This document shows, piece after piece, positions 1 through 10,268 of a stretch of DNA of 64,000 bases. The DNA is from Rhyacichthys aspro (Eukaryota; Chordata; Actinopteri; Gobiiformes; Rhyacichthyidae). The notes beneath the pieces are model-generated. The model had not been told where the DNA came from. It ran no database searches and worked only from the letters and a program-made list of their open reading frames with translations. Within the stretch, counting starts at the first letter, position 1. Every line of letters begins with the position of its first letter. The DNA is taken from positions 12,263,758 through 12,327,757 of the forward strand of contig CM072166.1 of NCBI GenBank assembly GCA_036850595.1, given 5' to 3'. Made by a program: the position numbers and the translations under genes.

Positions 1-186
1 TCAAATTAATGAATATCTGCCTGAACCCGTTGACTTGTCAACCTTGAGAATAAGTGCTGAACCTAAATACCTCTGATAGTCTCTTGCAAAAACTGGTTTT
101 ATCTTAACTCCAGTTCAAGACCAGTTTGTCATCTAGGGCAGAGATTGATCTTTATGACTCTTACGTAATTGACTACATGTGATGGA

Positions 187-194
187 TATAAATA
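187..194 (+). promoter_or_regulatory. aqp8: TATA box of aqp8
   Basis: The sequence TATAAATA lies about 90 bases before the aqp8 start codon. This predicts transcription from roughly position 215-220 and a 5' UTR of about 65 bases. No other ATG stands between that point and the chosen start at 281. The rest of 1-186 holds nothing else I recognise. Confidence 0.7.
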
Positions 195-280
195 ATCAGA
201 ACTCCTCGCATTTCAGACTCGGTCAGGTGTGCTGCAGTCAGACCTAGATCTGAGAGCTTTTACAACACAACACTAGAGAC

Positions 281-3249
281 ATGGGAGTGGAGAAAATGGA
301 AATGGAGGAGACTGAATCTACTCTAATGGAGAAAGAGAAGAAGAAGACAACTGTTCTCAAATCTAGGAATAAATATGAGAGGGTTTTCCAGCCTTGTCTT
401 GCAGAAATAATAGGGACGATGTTTTTTGTTTTCATCGGCTGCGTGTCTGTCATTGAGAATGTACCGGCTGCTGGGAGGCTGCAGCCGGCTTTAGTGCATG
501 GACTGGCAGTGGCAGTGATGGTAGCAGTCATGGACAACATCAGGTAAGGGACATCAAGTCAAAAATGCAATCTTTATGTGCTCAATATGTTGTTGTTGTA
601 CCATTTATAACTGTGGCTTTCTGTGGGTTTTACAATGTGCACTTTGACACTTCTATCCTCTTTATCAGTGGATCTCATTTCAATCCTCCGTTCACTGTCG
701 CCATCTACCTGTGCGGGGGCATGGAGCTCATGATGGTGGGGCCTTACCTTGTGAGCCAGTTGATTGGAGGTGTCCTTGGAGCTGGAATGGCCAAGGTCTG
801 TAAAAGTTTTCCAAACATGGGTTTAAGGGGGTCTGGGTGATTTCCTGCAGTGGATCATTTTCAGCAAACCATTGTTTTACCATTTAAATCATTTCAGGTT
901 ATTTTAGTTAAACTAACTAACTAACTAACTAAATAAATAAATCAATAAATGAATAAATTCTGGGGTTTAATGGACATGACATAAACACATAAAAAAAGTT
1001 CAGTATTAATAAATTGTTAACTGTTGATTACACATTTATGAACGCCCTATTACTGCTTATCATTGTGAAGTTTTTCTTTTTTCATTTTCATTTTTGAGCA
1101 TGTCTAAATTGTTAATGGTTTGAATTTATTAAATGATTGCCCCTTGAGATGCGGCATCTTGTTTTTGAGGGGATTAATTGTTAATATGAGAATGTTTGTT
1201 TTTGGCTGTTGTATAAACAAGCCAAAACAACTAACTAACTAAACATACACAATAAATAAATAACTAAATAATTGTGTAGCTTTTTAATAAAGCGTTACCC
1301 TGTTTTATAGATGATGACCCCAACAGACCGCTACAACAATGCCACAGGTGCAGCGTTCGACATCCTCAAGTCAGACGAGCAGCTGTACGGCGCCATCTTT
1401 GGGGAGGTGGCCATGACCTGCCTGGTCACTATGGTGGTGCTGCTGGTGGCAGTCAACAGCAAGACAAAAACTCCCCTGGCGCCTTTCCTGGTGGGCTGCA
1501 CCGTCATCATCAACATTCTGGCGGGGTGAGATAAAGAGCCACTGGTTCAAATGAAGTGCTGACAGTTCATGTGTCCTATATGTTTGCCATCTTACCATCT
1601 TATAAGAACAGATATAGCACCAGATAAGCACACAGCTCAGTGAATCAGATACATAGAGATGTTAGTCCCATCTGAGTCAACACTGTAGCTGCAGACTGTG
1701 TCCAAGAGTTATAGTGCTGCCATCCTGTATCTGTATTATCAGATATGGAATGGCAGCATGGTTTAAGTCCAGCAAAAACCCAAACTTCAAAACATAGTAA
1801 AAGCAACAATGAAAGTGATGGTCACTATATATTCACTGAGTATGAGCTTCTTCCTTCAGGTAGATGGCACAGAGCTTACAGATGTAAAACCAACCGACTG
1901 AAACTCTCTTTTATTCCAACATCCATCACTCTGCTCAATAAGCCACTCACTGATTCACTTGTTTTAGCATTTGTTGCACATTTTATTCTGTCTTAAGGGT
2001 TGGTTTTATTATTTATCATGGATATGATATGATGATATGATGATATTATATATGCCTAGAATTATTTATGTATGTATTTATTGTAGATTAGTTAGTTTAG
2101 TTTTATTCTGAAATGTTTAGCTCATTTCTATTTCAATATGCTGTATTTCACTTGATAAATGCTGCTTACAGTACTGTTACTGTATGAATGTGTGTAGTTG
2201 TATATAAGTTTGTACTTCTTGTCTGTTTTGTTCTGAATTTTTGTTCTGCAGTTGCTCAGCACTTTGCCCAAGACAAATTGCCCTTTGGGATATACTATAT
2301 TGTAATAGCATATTTGATTAGATCATTTTTTTTTGTATTCAACTTTATCACACATTTTTATTGAGGATTCATGGAGGTTCATCCAGGTCATCACACTGAA
2401 GGGTTAAAAAGAATACCTGATTCCTTGCATAATGGACAAAACTATCTCCAGATGGCTTCTTTTAACCCTATATCATTAGATATAATATAGAACTGTATAG
2501 AATGATTAAAAATATTCACATTTTGCTTCCCAAAAGGCTATATTTAAATCTGCCTACTTTGTAAGACAGCAGAACAGGCATTTTAACAGTGTAATATGCA
2601 TTAGAAGCATGAACTTTATACCTCTCATGTTAAAGGGTATAATGTTACAAATAAACATTCCTTTTTTCTGGTGCAGGGGCGATATTTCAGGGACCTGTCT
2701 AAACCCAGCCAGAGCCTTCGGGCCAGCAGTCATGGCCAACTACTGGAAGTACCACTGGGTCTACTGGGCCGGACCCATTGGAGGGGGGATAGTGGCTGCT
2801 GCTTTGCTCAGGTCAGATCTGCCATTTTAAATGTATCATGGACACAGACATTCACTCAGCATTAATATTAATGAACAAAGTCAATTTATTTATTTATTTA
2901 TTTATTTATATATGTATTTATTTATTAATTTATTTATTGCATATGGGAATGTTAAAAAATATATATATTCTATAATTTATATTATATATATTTTTTTTTT
3001 ACACAACATTTAAACAAATAAATAAATTTAAAAAAACAAATAAATAAATAAAGCAGTAGCCTATAACTAACTTACTAGATATTTGTATTCTAGAGATGAT
3101 TTAACAAATTTAACAAAATGATACCATTTTTATGTAACTATGATGTAATGCATGATACCTTTTTTGGCATTTCACTTCTTTCTCTTTACATTTTCTCTTT
3201 CAGACTCATTCTGGGGGATGAAAAATTACGAGTCATTATGAAATCCTAA
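281..3249 (+). CDS. aqp8: Aquaporin-8, water/ammonia channel
   Basis: Five coding exons: 281-543, 669-795, 1311-1525, 2677-2811, 3204-3249; 261 aa, the usual length for the family, with GT-AG introns and consistent phase. The product is a six-helix membrane channel of the aquaporin-8 branch, which in other vertebrates passes water, ammonia and hydrogen peroxide. The N-terminus (1-35) is charged and cytosolic. Helix 1 starts near AEIIGTMFFVFIG (41-53). The first pore motif is NPP at 93-95, after ISGSHF, instead of NPA. The second is a normal NPA at 211-213, followed by the selectivity-filter Arg214; Cys209 just before it matches the position linked to mercury sensitivity. The context DISGTCLNPARAFGP is diagnostic of AQP8. 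Teleosts have several aqp8 paralogues and I cannot assign the subtype. The start is the first ATG after the TATA box; Met6 or Met8 are alternatives. The gene converges on the alpha-globin gene. Confidence 0.95.
890..1275. repeat. Dispersed-repeat end with simple-sequence tail in aqp8 intron 2
   Basis: Intron 2 holds AACT/AAAT simple repeats (about 915-957 and 1228-1272). At 1189-1225 a segment ending in a TATAAACAA-type stretch runs into the second simple-repeat tail. A very similar segment occurs at 5004-5050, also followed by an A-rich simple repeat. The shared core and tails suggest copies of one short dispersed element; I cannot name the family. Confidence 0.4.
1745..2320 (+). mobile_element. 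LINE 3' end (Rex1/L2/CR1-like), decayed, in aqp8 intron 3
   Basis: Conceptual translation of 1829-1950 reads ...FTEYELLPSGRWHRAYRCKT..., then FIPTSITLLNK. This matches the C-terminal end of the reverse transcriptase ORF of non-LTR retrotransposons common in fish, where the LLPSGRR...FIP..LLN pattern is conserved. The downstream AT-rich stretch, with a GACAAATTGCCCTTTGGGATA-like sequence near 2272-2292, resembles their 3' UTR end, normally followed by a short repeated tail. It is 5'-truncated and not functional. Confidence 0.7.
2884..3055. repeat. Low-complexity TTTA/AT-rich tract in aqp8 intron 4
   Basis: Near-perfect (TTTA)n runs from 2884 to about 2938. AT-only sequence and an AAAT-rich block follow to about 3052. 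It is a microsatellite tract with no coding content. Confidence 0.85.
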
Positions 3250-3398
3250 CAGCCCATGTTGTGTTCAGTGCCTCTAGTAACTACAATTGCCATTATCTAT
3301 TCTATTAAAAAATCTGTTCTTAACTATGAGTCCTTTAAGTCACACCTGTTTATTTGTTTATTAATGTTTATTAAAGTTATGGAACTGCGTTTTTAAGA

Positions 3399-3404
3399 AA
3401 TAAA
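3399..3404 (+). terminator. aqp8: Poly(A) signal of aqp8
   Basis: AATAAA lies 150 bases after the aqp8 stop codon. The opposing alpha-globin signal is only about 34 bases further on, so the two 3' ends nearly touch. Confidence 0.7.
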
Positions 3405-3437
3405 TTAAAAAACACAGTGTTGGTTCTTTAAATGCAG

Positions 3438-3443
3438 TTTATT
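3438..3443 (-). terminator. hba: Poly(A) signal of alpha-globin gene 1
   Basis: TTTATT on the + strand is AATAAA on the - strand, 64 bases past the alpha-globin stop. It faces the aqp8 signal. Confidence 0.75.
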
Positions 3444-3506
3444 ACTTCATCTTTCATATAATGTCAATAACATGTTCCAGGACATGTCCACTCCACTGCA
3501 TGCTTC

Positions 3507-4316
3507 TTAACGGAATCTCTCAGACAGAGCGAGAGCGAGGTTGGCCAAGAACTTATCCACTGACACATGAATCTCGGGGGTGAAGGTATCGGGGTACATG
3601 CAGGCGATGACCACCATCAGGCAATGGGACATCAGCTGGAAAAGACATGATGTGATGAGAGCTGTGTCTTTCAGTGCACTCATGTTATTCTTCCTGCAAC
3701 AAATGTTGATGGAAGTTTGACAGATACCTTGAAGTTGGCGGGATCCACTCTGAGCTGAAAAGCGTGCTTCTCGCTCAGTTCCAGCAGGCCTTTGGTCATG
3801 TTGTCAATACAGGACACACCAAGGGCCACACCACCAAGTATTGTCTTTCCATGCTTCTTGACATGGGGAGAGCCTGGAATGGTGTCGGGCCAGTGGGCAA
3901 AGTATGTCTTGGTCTGAGGGTAGCAGACGAACAACCTGTAAGAAAAGACCCAGTGATGAGATCCAGGCTACAGAAGGTCATACAAGAAGCAACCCATGAT
4001 GTTTTATGCTCAAAGACAGGAGCTTAAGAGGTTGAAGGTATTTTAAGCCTAAACATTTTCTCTGAGGTAATTATGCTATTTTATATGCTTTTAAATGTTT
4101 TTGTAATAACTGACAGAGATGTTACTCACTTATTTAACGCACAAAACTATCATGTCAAAACGTGCATCGATCCCGCTGCCTATTAGAAGCAATGTATGAG
4201 GAACAGCACAGCTCCACTCACCTGCCCAGTGTTTCAGCCCCGACGACGTCCATGGACTTGGAGATAACAGCCCACAGAGCCTTGACGTTGGCCTTGTCTT
4301 TATCCGTTAAACTCAT
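3507..4316 (-). CDS. hba: Haemoglobin alpha subunit (adult-type)
   Basis: Three exons in transcript order: 4316-4222, 3935-3728, 3635-3507 (95, 208 and 129 bp); 143 codons plus stop, the standard fish alpha structure. The protein is an oxygen-carrying subunit of red-cell haemoglobin and pairs with beta chains. It starts MSLTDKDKANVKALW. Distal His E7 is mature residue 59 (KKHGKT); proximal His F8 is in LSEKHAFQLRVDP. The C-terminus reads LSERFR: the penultimate residue HC2 is Phe (codon TTC) where almost all haemoglobins have Tyr. Both introns are GT-AG and interrupt the usual globin positions. The gene diverges from the beta gene at 7685 across 3.4 kb, an arrangement that favours shared regulation. 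It could be adult or embryonic; sequence alone does not decide. The reading frame is intact. Confidence 0.95.
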
Positions 4317-4376
4317 GGCGCTTGCTTCTCTACCTGAATATGATGGAGAGATGCCCTCTTCACACTGGACTTCTGC

Positions 4377-4410
4377 TTAAATCCGCTGGACAGAAGAGTC
4401 ACACCCACGG
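4377..4410 (-). promoter_or_regulatory. hba: Alpha-globin core promoter elements
   Basis: On the - strand an ATTTAA TATA-like element (4377-4382) lies about 62 bases before the start codon. A CACCC box is read on the + strand at 4402-4406. Slightly further upstream, CTATCAG at about 4475-4481 contains a WGATAR (GATA-factor) core. CACCC plus GATA motifs are the usual red-cell promoter pair. Motif matches are by eye. Confidence 0.45.
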
Positions 4411-4559
4411 AAGCTCATGCCAAGCGGAGTCCATTGACGCACAATGACCAGTCCGCCACGCCTGATATCGCGCCTATCAGCCGCGCGCATCGGGGGCAAC
4501 ACTTGGCACTAATGAGCGTAATTACGCACGTGGACTTGGGTAAGGGCTCGTAAGACGCC

Positions 4560-7500
4560 ATGTAGGAGTGGTGGATTGAAAAGTAAACACCAGTAATGAA
4601 TATATATTATTTATATGTGTCCTTAGCTGAACTGAACGCATTTATTACAAATCACATTAACAAAGACACCGCGAGTAAAATGTGCTAAAAATGTATTCAT
4701 AATGACATAAAAAAAAAAATAAAAATAAAAATCCATCACGTTTTCCTATACTTCATATTGCTACTACATATTACTACAAAAATTCCATAATGGTTATCTC
4801 TAGTGCTTCCACATGTCTCTCTCTTTTATCTGAGGAATTAGCGCTCCTTTTAACGACTTCAGTTTCTGTTTGAATGTGCTGTGAGCCATTTTAAACACAT
4901 TTCTTTTCATTTTCTTCTTCTCTTCTTCCCTTATGATGCTGTTCTCTTGCCAGGTCGATATTGAATAAAGTAGCATTTTTATTTCAAAGTATTTGATAAA
5001 CGTATGGGAATATTTGTTTTGGGCTGCGGTATAAATAAACACACAAAACAAACAAAACGAAACAAAAACACAAACAAATAAATAAACAAACAAATAAATA
5101 CTTGAATTAATACATAAATAAAATAAGAACTTGTTTTCATTTATTTACACAGTTAAATGAAGGTTTATAAAACAAATAAACTGACATATTTTAATATATG
5201 GTAGTTACTTCACTTGTATCATTTAAGATGTTTAAAATTGCCTATTATTATTATTATTATTATTATTATTTGTTCATTTTATTTTTGCTTGCTTTATTGT
5301 CATAATCAAAACACACTCAAGAGTCAAAGTCAAATTAAGTTCTGATCAAACACCCAGTTCTGTTCAAATACATTATTATTGATTAAATGTATGTATTATT
5401 ACAATATTTTTGCTCTTTTCAAAAAAGTCATGAATAATATAATAGTATGAGTAATATAATATATAAAAAACATTAAACACAATATTGCGTGTATGTGTAT
5501 GTGTGGTGTTATTTACTTGGTAGAGTAAAATTAAACTAATTATAGCCATGTGACCAATAGCAACGAATCTATGTATGGTCATGTATTTCTCTATATATTT
5601 CAGTTTACCTCTAACTCTTTTCAAAGGGAAATGAAACATGATAAAATAATATCACCTAATATTTCAGAAGGCAGTAGAAATGAAGATATTCTGTTTTAGA
5701 GACGCTTTATTTTGCAGCAATGTATTCAGATGATCGTGTCGTAGATAACTGTGCTTTTGACCAACTTTAGAGAAAGTGGGTTACGTTAAGTGATAGTATG
5801 GTTAAAGGGTCTACAAAAGTAAAGATTCTGCTGCACACAAGTTTTGTTTTCTGGCTTCTTAAACAAGCACAGATCTGAAAATTCAAAACTAAATTGTCAC
5901 TAAAAATGATTTAGCAAGAAATGTTTTCAGATTTAATCTATTTTATAACTTCAAAGGAATAGTTCAGTGTTTGGTTAATGTTCTATTAGTGGATAGTAAT
6001 GAGCCCTCTCCATAAGCTTTTATGGCCTGAATTTTGGTCAAAACAGCAACAAATTTGTAGAAGGAAATAAAAAGCCAATAAAAAGGTTAGGTAATACACA
6101 CCTGGATTATGGGATTATGGTAGTGTGTCTCACTGGTGCTATTGGCAGCCATACATAACACAAAGCCTGTGTCCCTGATCCTATCTGCTTCTCCAAATTT
6201 TATGTGGAGAATTATCTACTTTATGGAGCCATTTTTCTATCTCATACACTGTAAAAAAAACAAACAAACACAAAAAAACTCCCATCAAATCTACAATAAA
6301 AAAATGCAGCTGTGGTTGCCAGTTTTAGACCATAAAAATGATATGCACATTGTTAAAAAAAAAACCAACATAGTCAAAAGTACACAGAAATTGCTGTTTC
6401 AAGTTTTAGATTTTTTTTTAAAAACTATATAAAAAAAAGTTGATTACTTGTATGTGATATTATGTAAATTTCCTTTAAATTTGACTAGACAGGTAATTCA
6501 CTGTATTTATTGCAGTCAGATACTATTTTTGCTTTTACAGATAATCATTGACAGTTACCAGTATTTCACTGTATTTCAGACTTTTTTTACAGTCTAAAAA
6601 CAAACAAACAAAATCCCAGACCAAGCCTTTCACTTTGGGTTTCAAAATCTATGTCAATTTCAGGATACCATGCAACATATTACAAAAAAGGTATTCTGTC
6701 CACAGTTATTGTGACTACAAGATTCTGTCAACTACACCTTTAATAACTCAGAATTTGCCAATCAATCAGTGTTGGAAACCATCTGAAAATGATAGAACTA
6801 TATGAACCTCTTTTTTGCTTTACTTGATCATTTATTTTCACCAGGGTTAAAAAAAAGTGTTCTGCTTATCAATATATATATATTTTTAATCGCCCACTTA
6901 TTTGCCAGTGGGCATGGGTGGAGAGGGTGCTGCTGTAGATAACACAGTGTGCTATTCTTGATAACACTTTGGTATTGAGCCCAAATGTAAATGCATATTC
7001 ATCATTTGACACAAGAATTAGGTCAGCAAAACCACTACCATAAATGTATTTCTCATGGGTACAACGAATTAGACTGGTTTATGAGACTGGTTGTGTTAAG
7101 AATTGTGAGGTATGATGAAGTAAAAAAATAAATAATTAAAGTCATGGTGGGACAAGTGAAATAAAAGTAAAAAAAAATAAAAATAAATAAAAAACTTTCA
7201 TAAAATTTGGGGAATGATATGGGGCAAAAATAATGGGTATTTTAAATATATCCACTTTCTAATATTGCTTCCATTGGCAACATGTTGCCACTATTTGACC
7301 CAACCCCAAAAGGTCAAATAAGTTCATGCCTTGTTATCACTGTCTGCAGCAAACACACATACAGTATATGAGCTAATAGTGAAACAACACCAAGATTTAT
7401 AAGCACTATTTTCTTCTTTGACCTTTAACCTTTTTTGAAATCCTCCTGAATCAGCTTTGGATCAAATTCAAAACATGTATAAAATCATTCAGAATCAGAC
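4560..7500. other. Intergenic interval between divergent alpha and beta genes
   Basis: No gene is recognisable. The interval holds a probable dispersed-repeat end at 5004-5100 (related to 1189-1270), an (ATT)n microsatellite at 5243-5270, and long AT-rich stretches with A-runs near 6250-6440. The short ORFs are low-complexity or chance. Regulatory sequence shared by the two flanking promoters would lie here, but only the ends near 4.4 kb and 7.5 kb show recognisable motifs. Confidence 0.6.
5243..5270. repeat. (ATT)n microsatellite
   Basis: Uninterrupted trinucleotide repeat of about nine units. Confidence 0.9.
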
Positions 7501-7558
7501 GTTGGGCGAATACATGGAACATTCTGGATAAGTCTGGCACTAATCTGCCCATCTCCAG

Positions 7559-7613
7559 CCAATCAGGAGTGGCCCCCCTGGCAGGGTGGTACAGCCTTCG
7601 AGGTGTTTAAATA
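7559..7613 (+). promoter_or_regulatory. hbb: Beta-globin 1 promoter: CCAAT and TATA-like box
   Basis: CCAAT at 7559-7563 and TTTAAATA at 7606-7613 stand 126 and 79 bases before the ATG. These are normal spacings for a globin promoter and predict a start site near 7636. A GATAAG sequence (7526-7531 region) further upstream could bind a GATA factor. Confidence 0.65.
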
Positions 7614-7684
7614 GATCGCTCTGCTCTGCAACTTTCATTCAGTGTTTTGTTTTATTAAAGCCTGAACACAAAACAAGAGACACC

Positions 7685-8329
7685 ATGGTTGAGTGGACCG
7701 ACAAGGAACGCAGCATCATCACAGGCATCTTCGGCAGCCTGGACTACGATGATATCGGCCCCAAGGCTCTGTGCAGGTACGACACTATTTCAAAAAAACA
7801 ACAACATTTTTGACTAAAAGTACATAGACACTAAATTCTAGCTTTTTGCTGCAGGTGTTTGATCGTCTACCCATGGACTCAGAGGTACTTCGGCAGTTTC
7901 GGTAACCTCTACAACGCCGAGGCCATCAAGACCAACCCAAACATCGCCGCACACGGTGTCAAGGTGTTGCACGGACTGGACAGGGCTGTGAAGAACATGG
8001 ACGACATCAAGGCCACCTACGCCGAGCTGAGCGTGCTGCACTCTGAGAAGCTGCACGTGGATCCCGACAACTTTAAGGTACGACAAAAACAAACCAGAAA
8101 CTAACCCGTAACAGTTTGCACATAGTGGGCTTTGCACCAAGTTAACCCATAGTTCTTACATAAGCATAAATATTAATCAGCTTTTTTTCTTGTCCTGTAG
8201 CTGTTGGCTGACTGCTTGACCATTGTGGTCGCCGCCAAAATGGGCTCAGGTTTCACCCCAGAGATCCAGTCTACCTTGCAGAAGTTCCTGGCCGTCGTGG
8301 TGGCCGCTCTGGGCAAACAGTACCACTAA
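7685..8329 (+). CDS. hbb: Haemoglobin beta subunit, copy 1
   Basis: Three exons, 7685-7776, 7855-8077 and 8201-8329 (92, 223, 129 bp), give 147 aa with the canonical beta-globin intron positions and very short introns (78 and 123 bp). The chain forms the haemoglobin tetramer with alpha subunits. It begins MVEWTDKERSI. YPWTQRYF, the distal-His segment AAHGVKVLHGLD and the proximal-His segment LHSEKLHVDP are intact. It ends LGKQYH. Ser at F9 (after the proximal His) and C-terminal His HC3 are residues classically associated with the Root and Bohr effects of fish haemoglobins, so strong pH sensitivity is possible (inference). It is the 5' member of a tandem pair with the gene at 10269 and is divergent from the alpha gene at 4316. 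The ATG context CACCATGG is an excellent Kozak match. Confidence 0.96.
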
Positions 8330-8362
8330 ACCCACCCCCAGAGATCACCTGAGTAATACATC

Positions 8363-8368
8363 AATAAA
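8363..8368 (+). terminator. hbb: Poly(A) signal of beta-globin 1
   Basis: AATAAA stands 34 bases after the stop codon, typical of a short globin 3' UTR. Confidence 0.8.
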
Positions 8369-8553
8369 GCCTTAATGATGCAATATATGCTGCCTCTGTG
8401 TCTGTGTACCTTGCCTGTGTGTGGGTTAGCATCTATACATAGTTCCATAGATTATTAAGAAAATGACTTACAAGACAAGCGCTGCAGGTCTTTTTCACTT
8501 TGAACATAGTTTGTCTGGGTGGGTTCAAGCCATGTTTTTCATCATGGCCAAAA

Positions 8554-8629
8554 CCAACAGGGGGCGTTTAGGTCATGTTCATAGAGCTTCAAAATAAGAG
8601 CTTCTAAAGGTGTACCGCTAGAGGGGGTT
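8554..8629 (+). promoter_or_regulatory. Two CTCF-like motifs between the beta genes
   Basis: CCAACAGGGGGCGTT (8554-8568) and CCGCTAGAGGGGGTT (8615-8629) resemble the CTCF core consensus (CC-N-N-(C/T)AG-(A/G)-(G/T)-GG-C). They lie 61 bases apart in the same orientation in the interval between the two beta genes. The second deviates at the final C of the core. A GATAAG sequence lies about 60 bases further on (8682-8687 region). Function is inferred from motif match alone. Confidence 0.4.
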
Positions 8630-8849
8630 GCGTGGACCATTTTGGAGAAGCTTGAAGTTCGGTTCCACAAGTGGTCGATGCTGATAAGGCACACGCTGTT
8701 ATATCTTACAGGGAGATACTCATACAGTGAACTAGGACTGAAGTTGTAAATACAGTACGGTGGAAAAACTGGTTAGATGAAATGCTGTAATGCTGTTAAG
8801 CTACAAATGCAAAGTGACAAGAAAAGTTATGAAAAGAGGTTCTCTTTGG

Positions 8850-10180
8850 GAAGGGAGAGTTGATGCTAAATGCTGAAACACATTGGAGAGTCCTTTGTGA
8901 CCATGTGTATAAAGGAATTTAATACAGGGTGCCTTGGTGCCTTTTCTGTTTTGTTTTGTTTTGTTTTTCAGCATCAATTTTTCGAGGTACATTACACATT
9001 GTTCTTTGGGTAAATGTGCCACAGATTAAAGAAAGTAGTAAGTAGTGGTAAGTTTGAAAGGTGCTTATACAGTCCTAGGATCGTCAAGTCTTAAAATCTT
9101 GTAGACATAAGAAGTATTAAAAATGTGTTTATTTGGCTTTTTTTTCCTTCTTAAATTTGTCGTATGTTTTGTCACTTAATCCAGGTTCAATCTACAGCTC
9201 AAACCTTAATTTATTCTCCTTTTTCATGAATACAATCTGGGAGGTACGTCTTTATATGGTAAAAAGTAACGGTTTTGCTTTATGATTCATATGCCTAATT
9301 TGCTTCAAGCCTATTGTGTATATTGGGCCCAAGGTTCTTGGGCATTTAAGGTGGTAACGTTTAACTTAATGTACTTAGAGTAACACTGTGTAACAAATTG
9401 AACAACACAATAGGCTCCAGGTCATTCTGATGATTAACCCTTTTGCCTAAACAAAGTCAGTGTGCTACAAATCCTTCACTGTGTAGCAACGGGGCATGAC
9501 ACAATCTCATGAAATACTTTGTAAAATGTTAAAACAAATTTCCATGAAACGTCAAGTGGTTTTAAAAAAAGGAAGACATATGGCTCATTTGTTGGCGCTA
9601 TTAAAGCAACACCACGCAAGTTTTTATCATAAAATACATAACTTTGAAATCCTAAAAAAATATGATGTCAAAGTATTGCTGACATGAAAGGGGAGGATAA
9701 TCCTTGGCTGCTTAAAATACTAAGCTTACTTTTACTTCCATAGGATAAAATGTGCTAACTAAAGTGATGTCGTATATAGAAGAAGCATGATTTAAATTCA
9801 CATAACATTAGTAGCTATAAAATGTTTCATGATTGTCTAAAAGTCACAACCCTTGCATTACCTTCTTTTTGTTGCGCTGCCATTTTGAGACCTCAACTAT
9901 TTCACAACACGTTGACACATAATAGTCCTAGATAACCTTGAAGCAAAGTCTGAGAAGTTGTTACTGGTTCTTGATCAAGTAAATCTTTGCTTAGACCATT
10001 TAACATTCAAGCATAAAGCACACTAAACTGTACAGAACTAATCTGACATCTGGACTGAAGACTTGCCAATACAACAATAGCGACCTGTATAGCACTTTCT
10101 AGAAACTGGCCCCTGGGCTTTATCTCCAGCTTTGTATCAGCGGCTAATCTGGGGCTCCTTTCACTGGGAGGGGCAGCTCT
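8850..10180. other. Beta1-beta2 intergenic interval
   Basis: No gene is recognisable in the remaining 1.3 kb. It holds a short GTTTT simple repeat (about 8947-8969) and AT-rich unique sequence. The interval ends in the beta 2 promoter. Confidence 0.6.
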
Positions 10181-10186
10181 GAGACC

Positions 10187-10194
10187 TATAAATA
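10187..10194 (+). promoter_or_regulatory. hbb: TATA box of beta-globin 2
   Basis: A perfect TATAAATA lies 82 bases before the ATG. A GGGAGGGGC GC-rich box (about 10166-10174), which could bind a KLF/Sp1-type factor, stands just upstream. Confidence 0.75.
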
Positions 10195-10268
10195 GACCAG
10201 ACCCCAGACTCCAAAAAACAATTCGCCTTTTGTTTTCAAAGCTTGAACACAGACGAAAAAGAGACACC

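Noticed and set aside
3764..4027. Open frame on the + strand overlapping alpha-globin exon 2
   Set aside because: It is the antisense shadow of the globin exon, with no family pattern of its own.
4800..5093. 97-codon frame on the - strand between alpha and beta genes
   Set aside because: The first part is low-complexity from A/T-rich simple repeat; the rest has no recognised family.
7838..8140. 100-codon frame on the - strand over beta-globin 1 exon 2, and the similar frame at 10328-10672
   Set aside because: Both are antisense shadows of the conserved beta exon 2; their resemblance reflects the duplicated beta genes.
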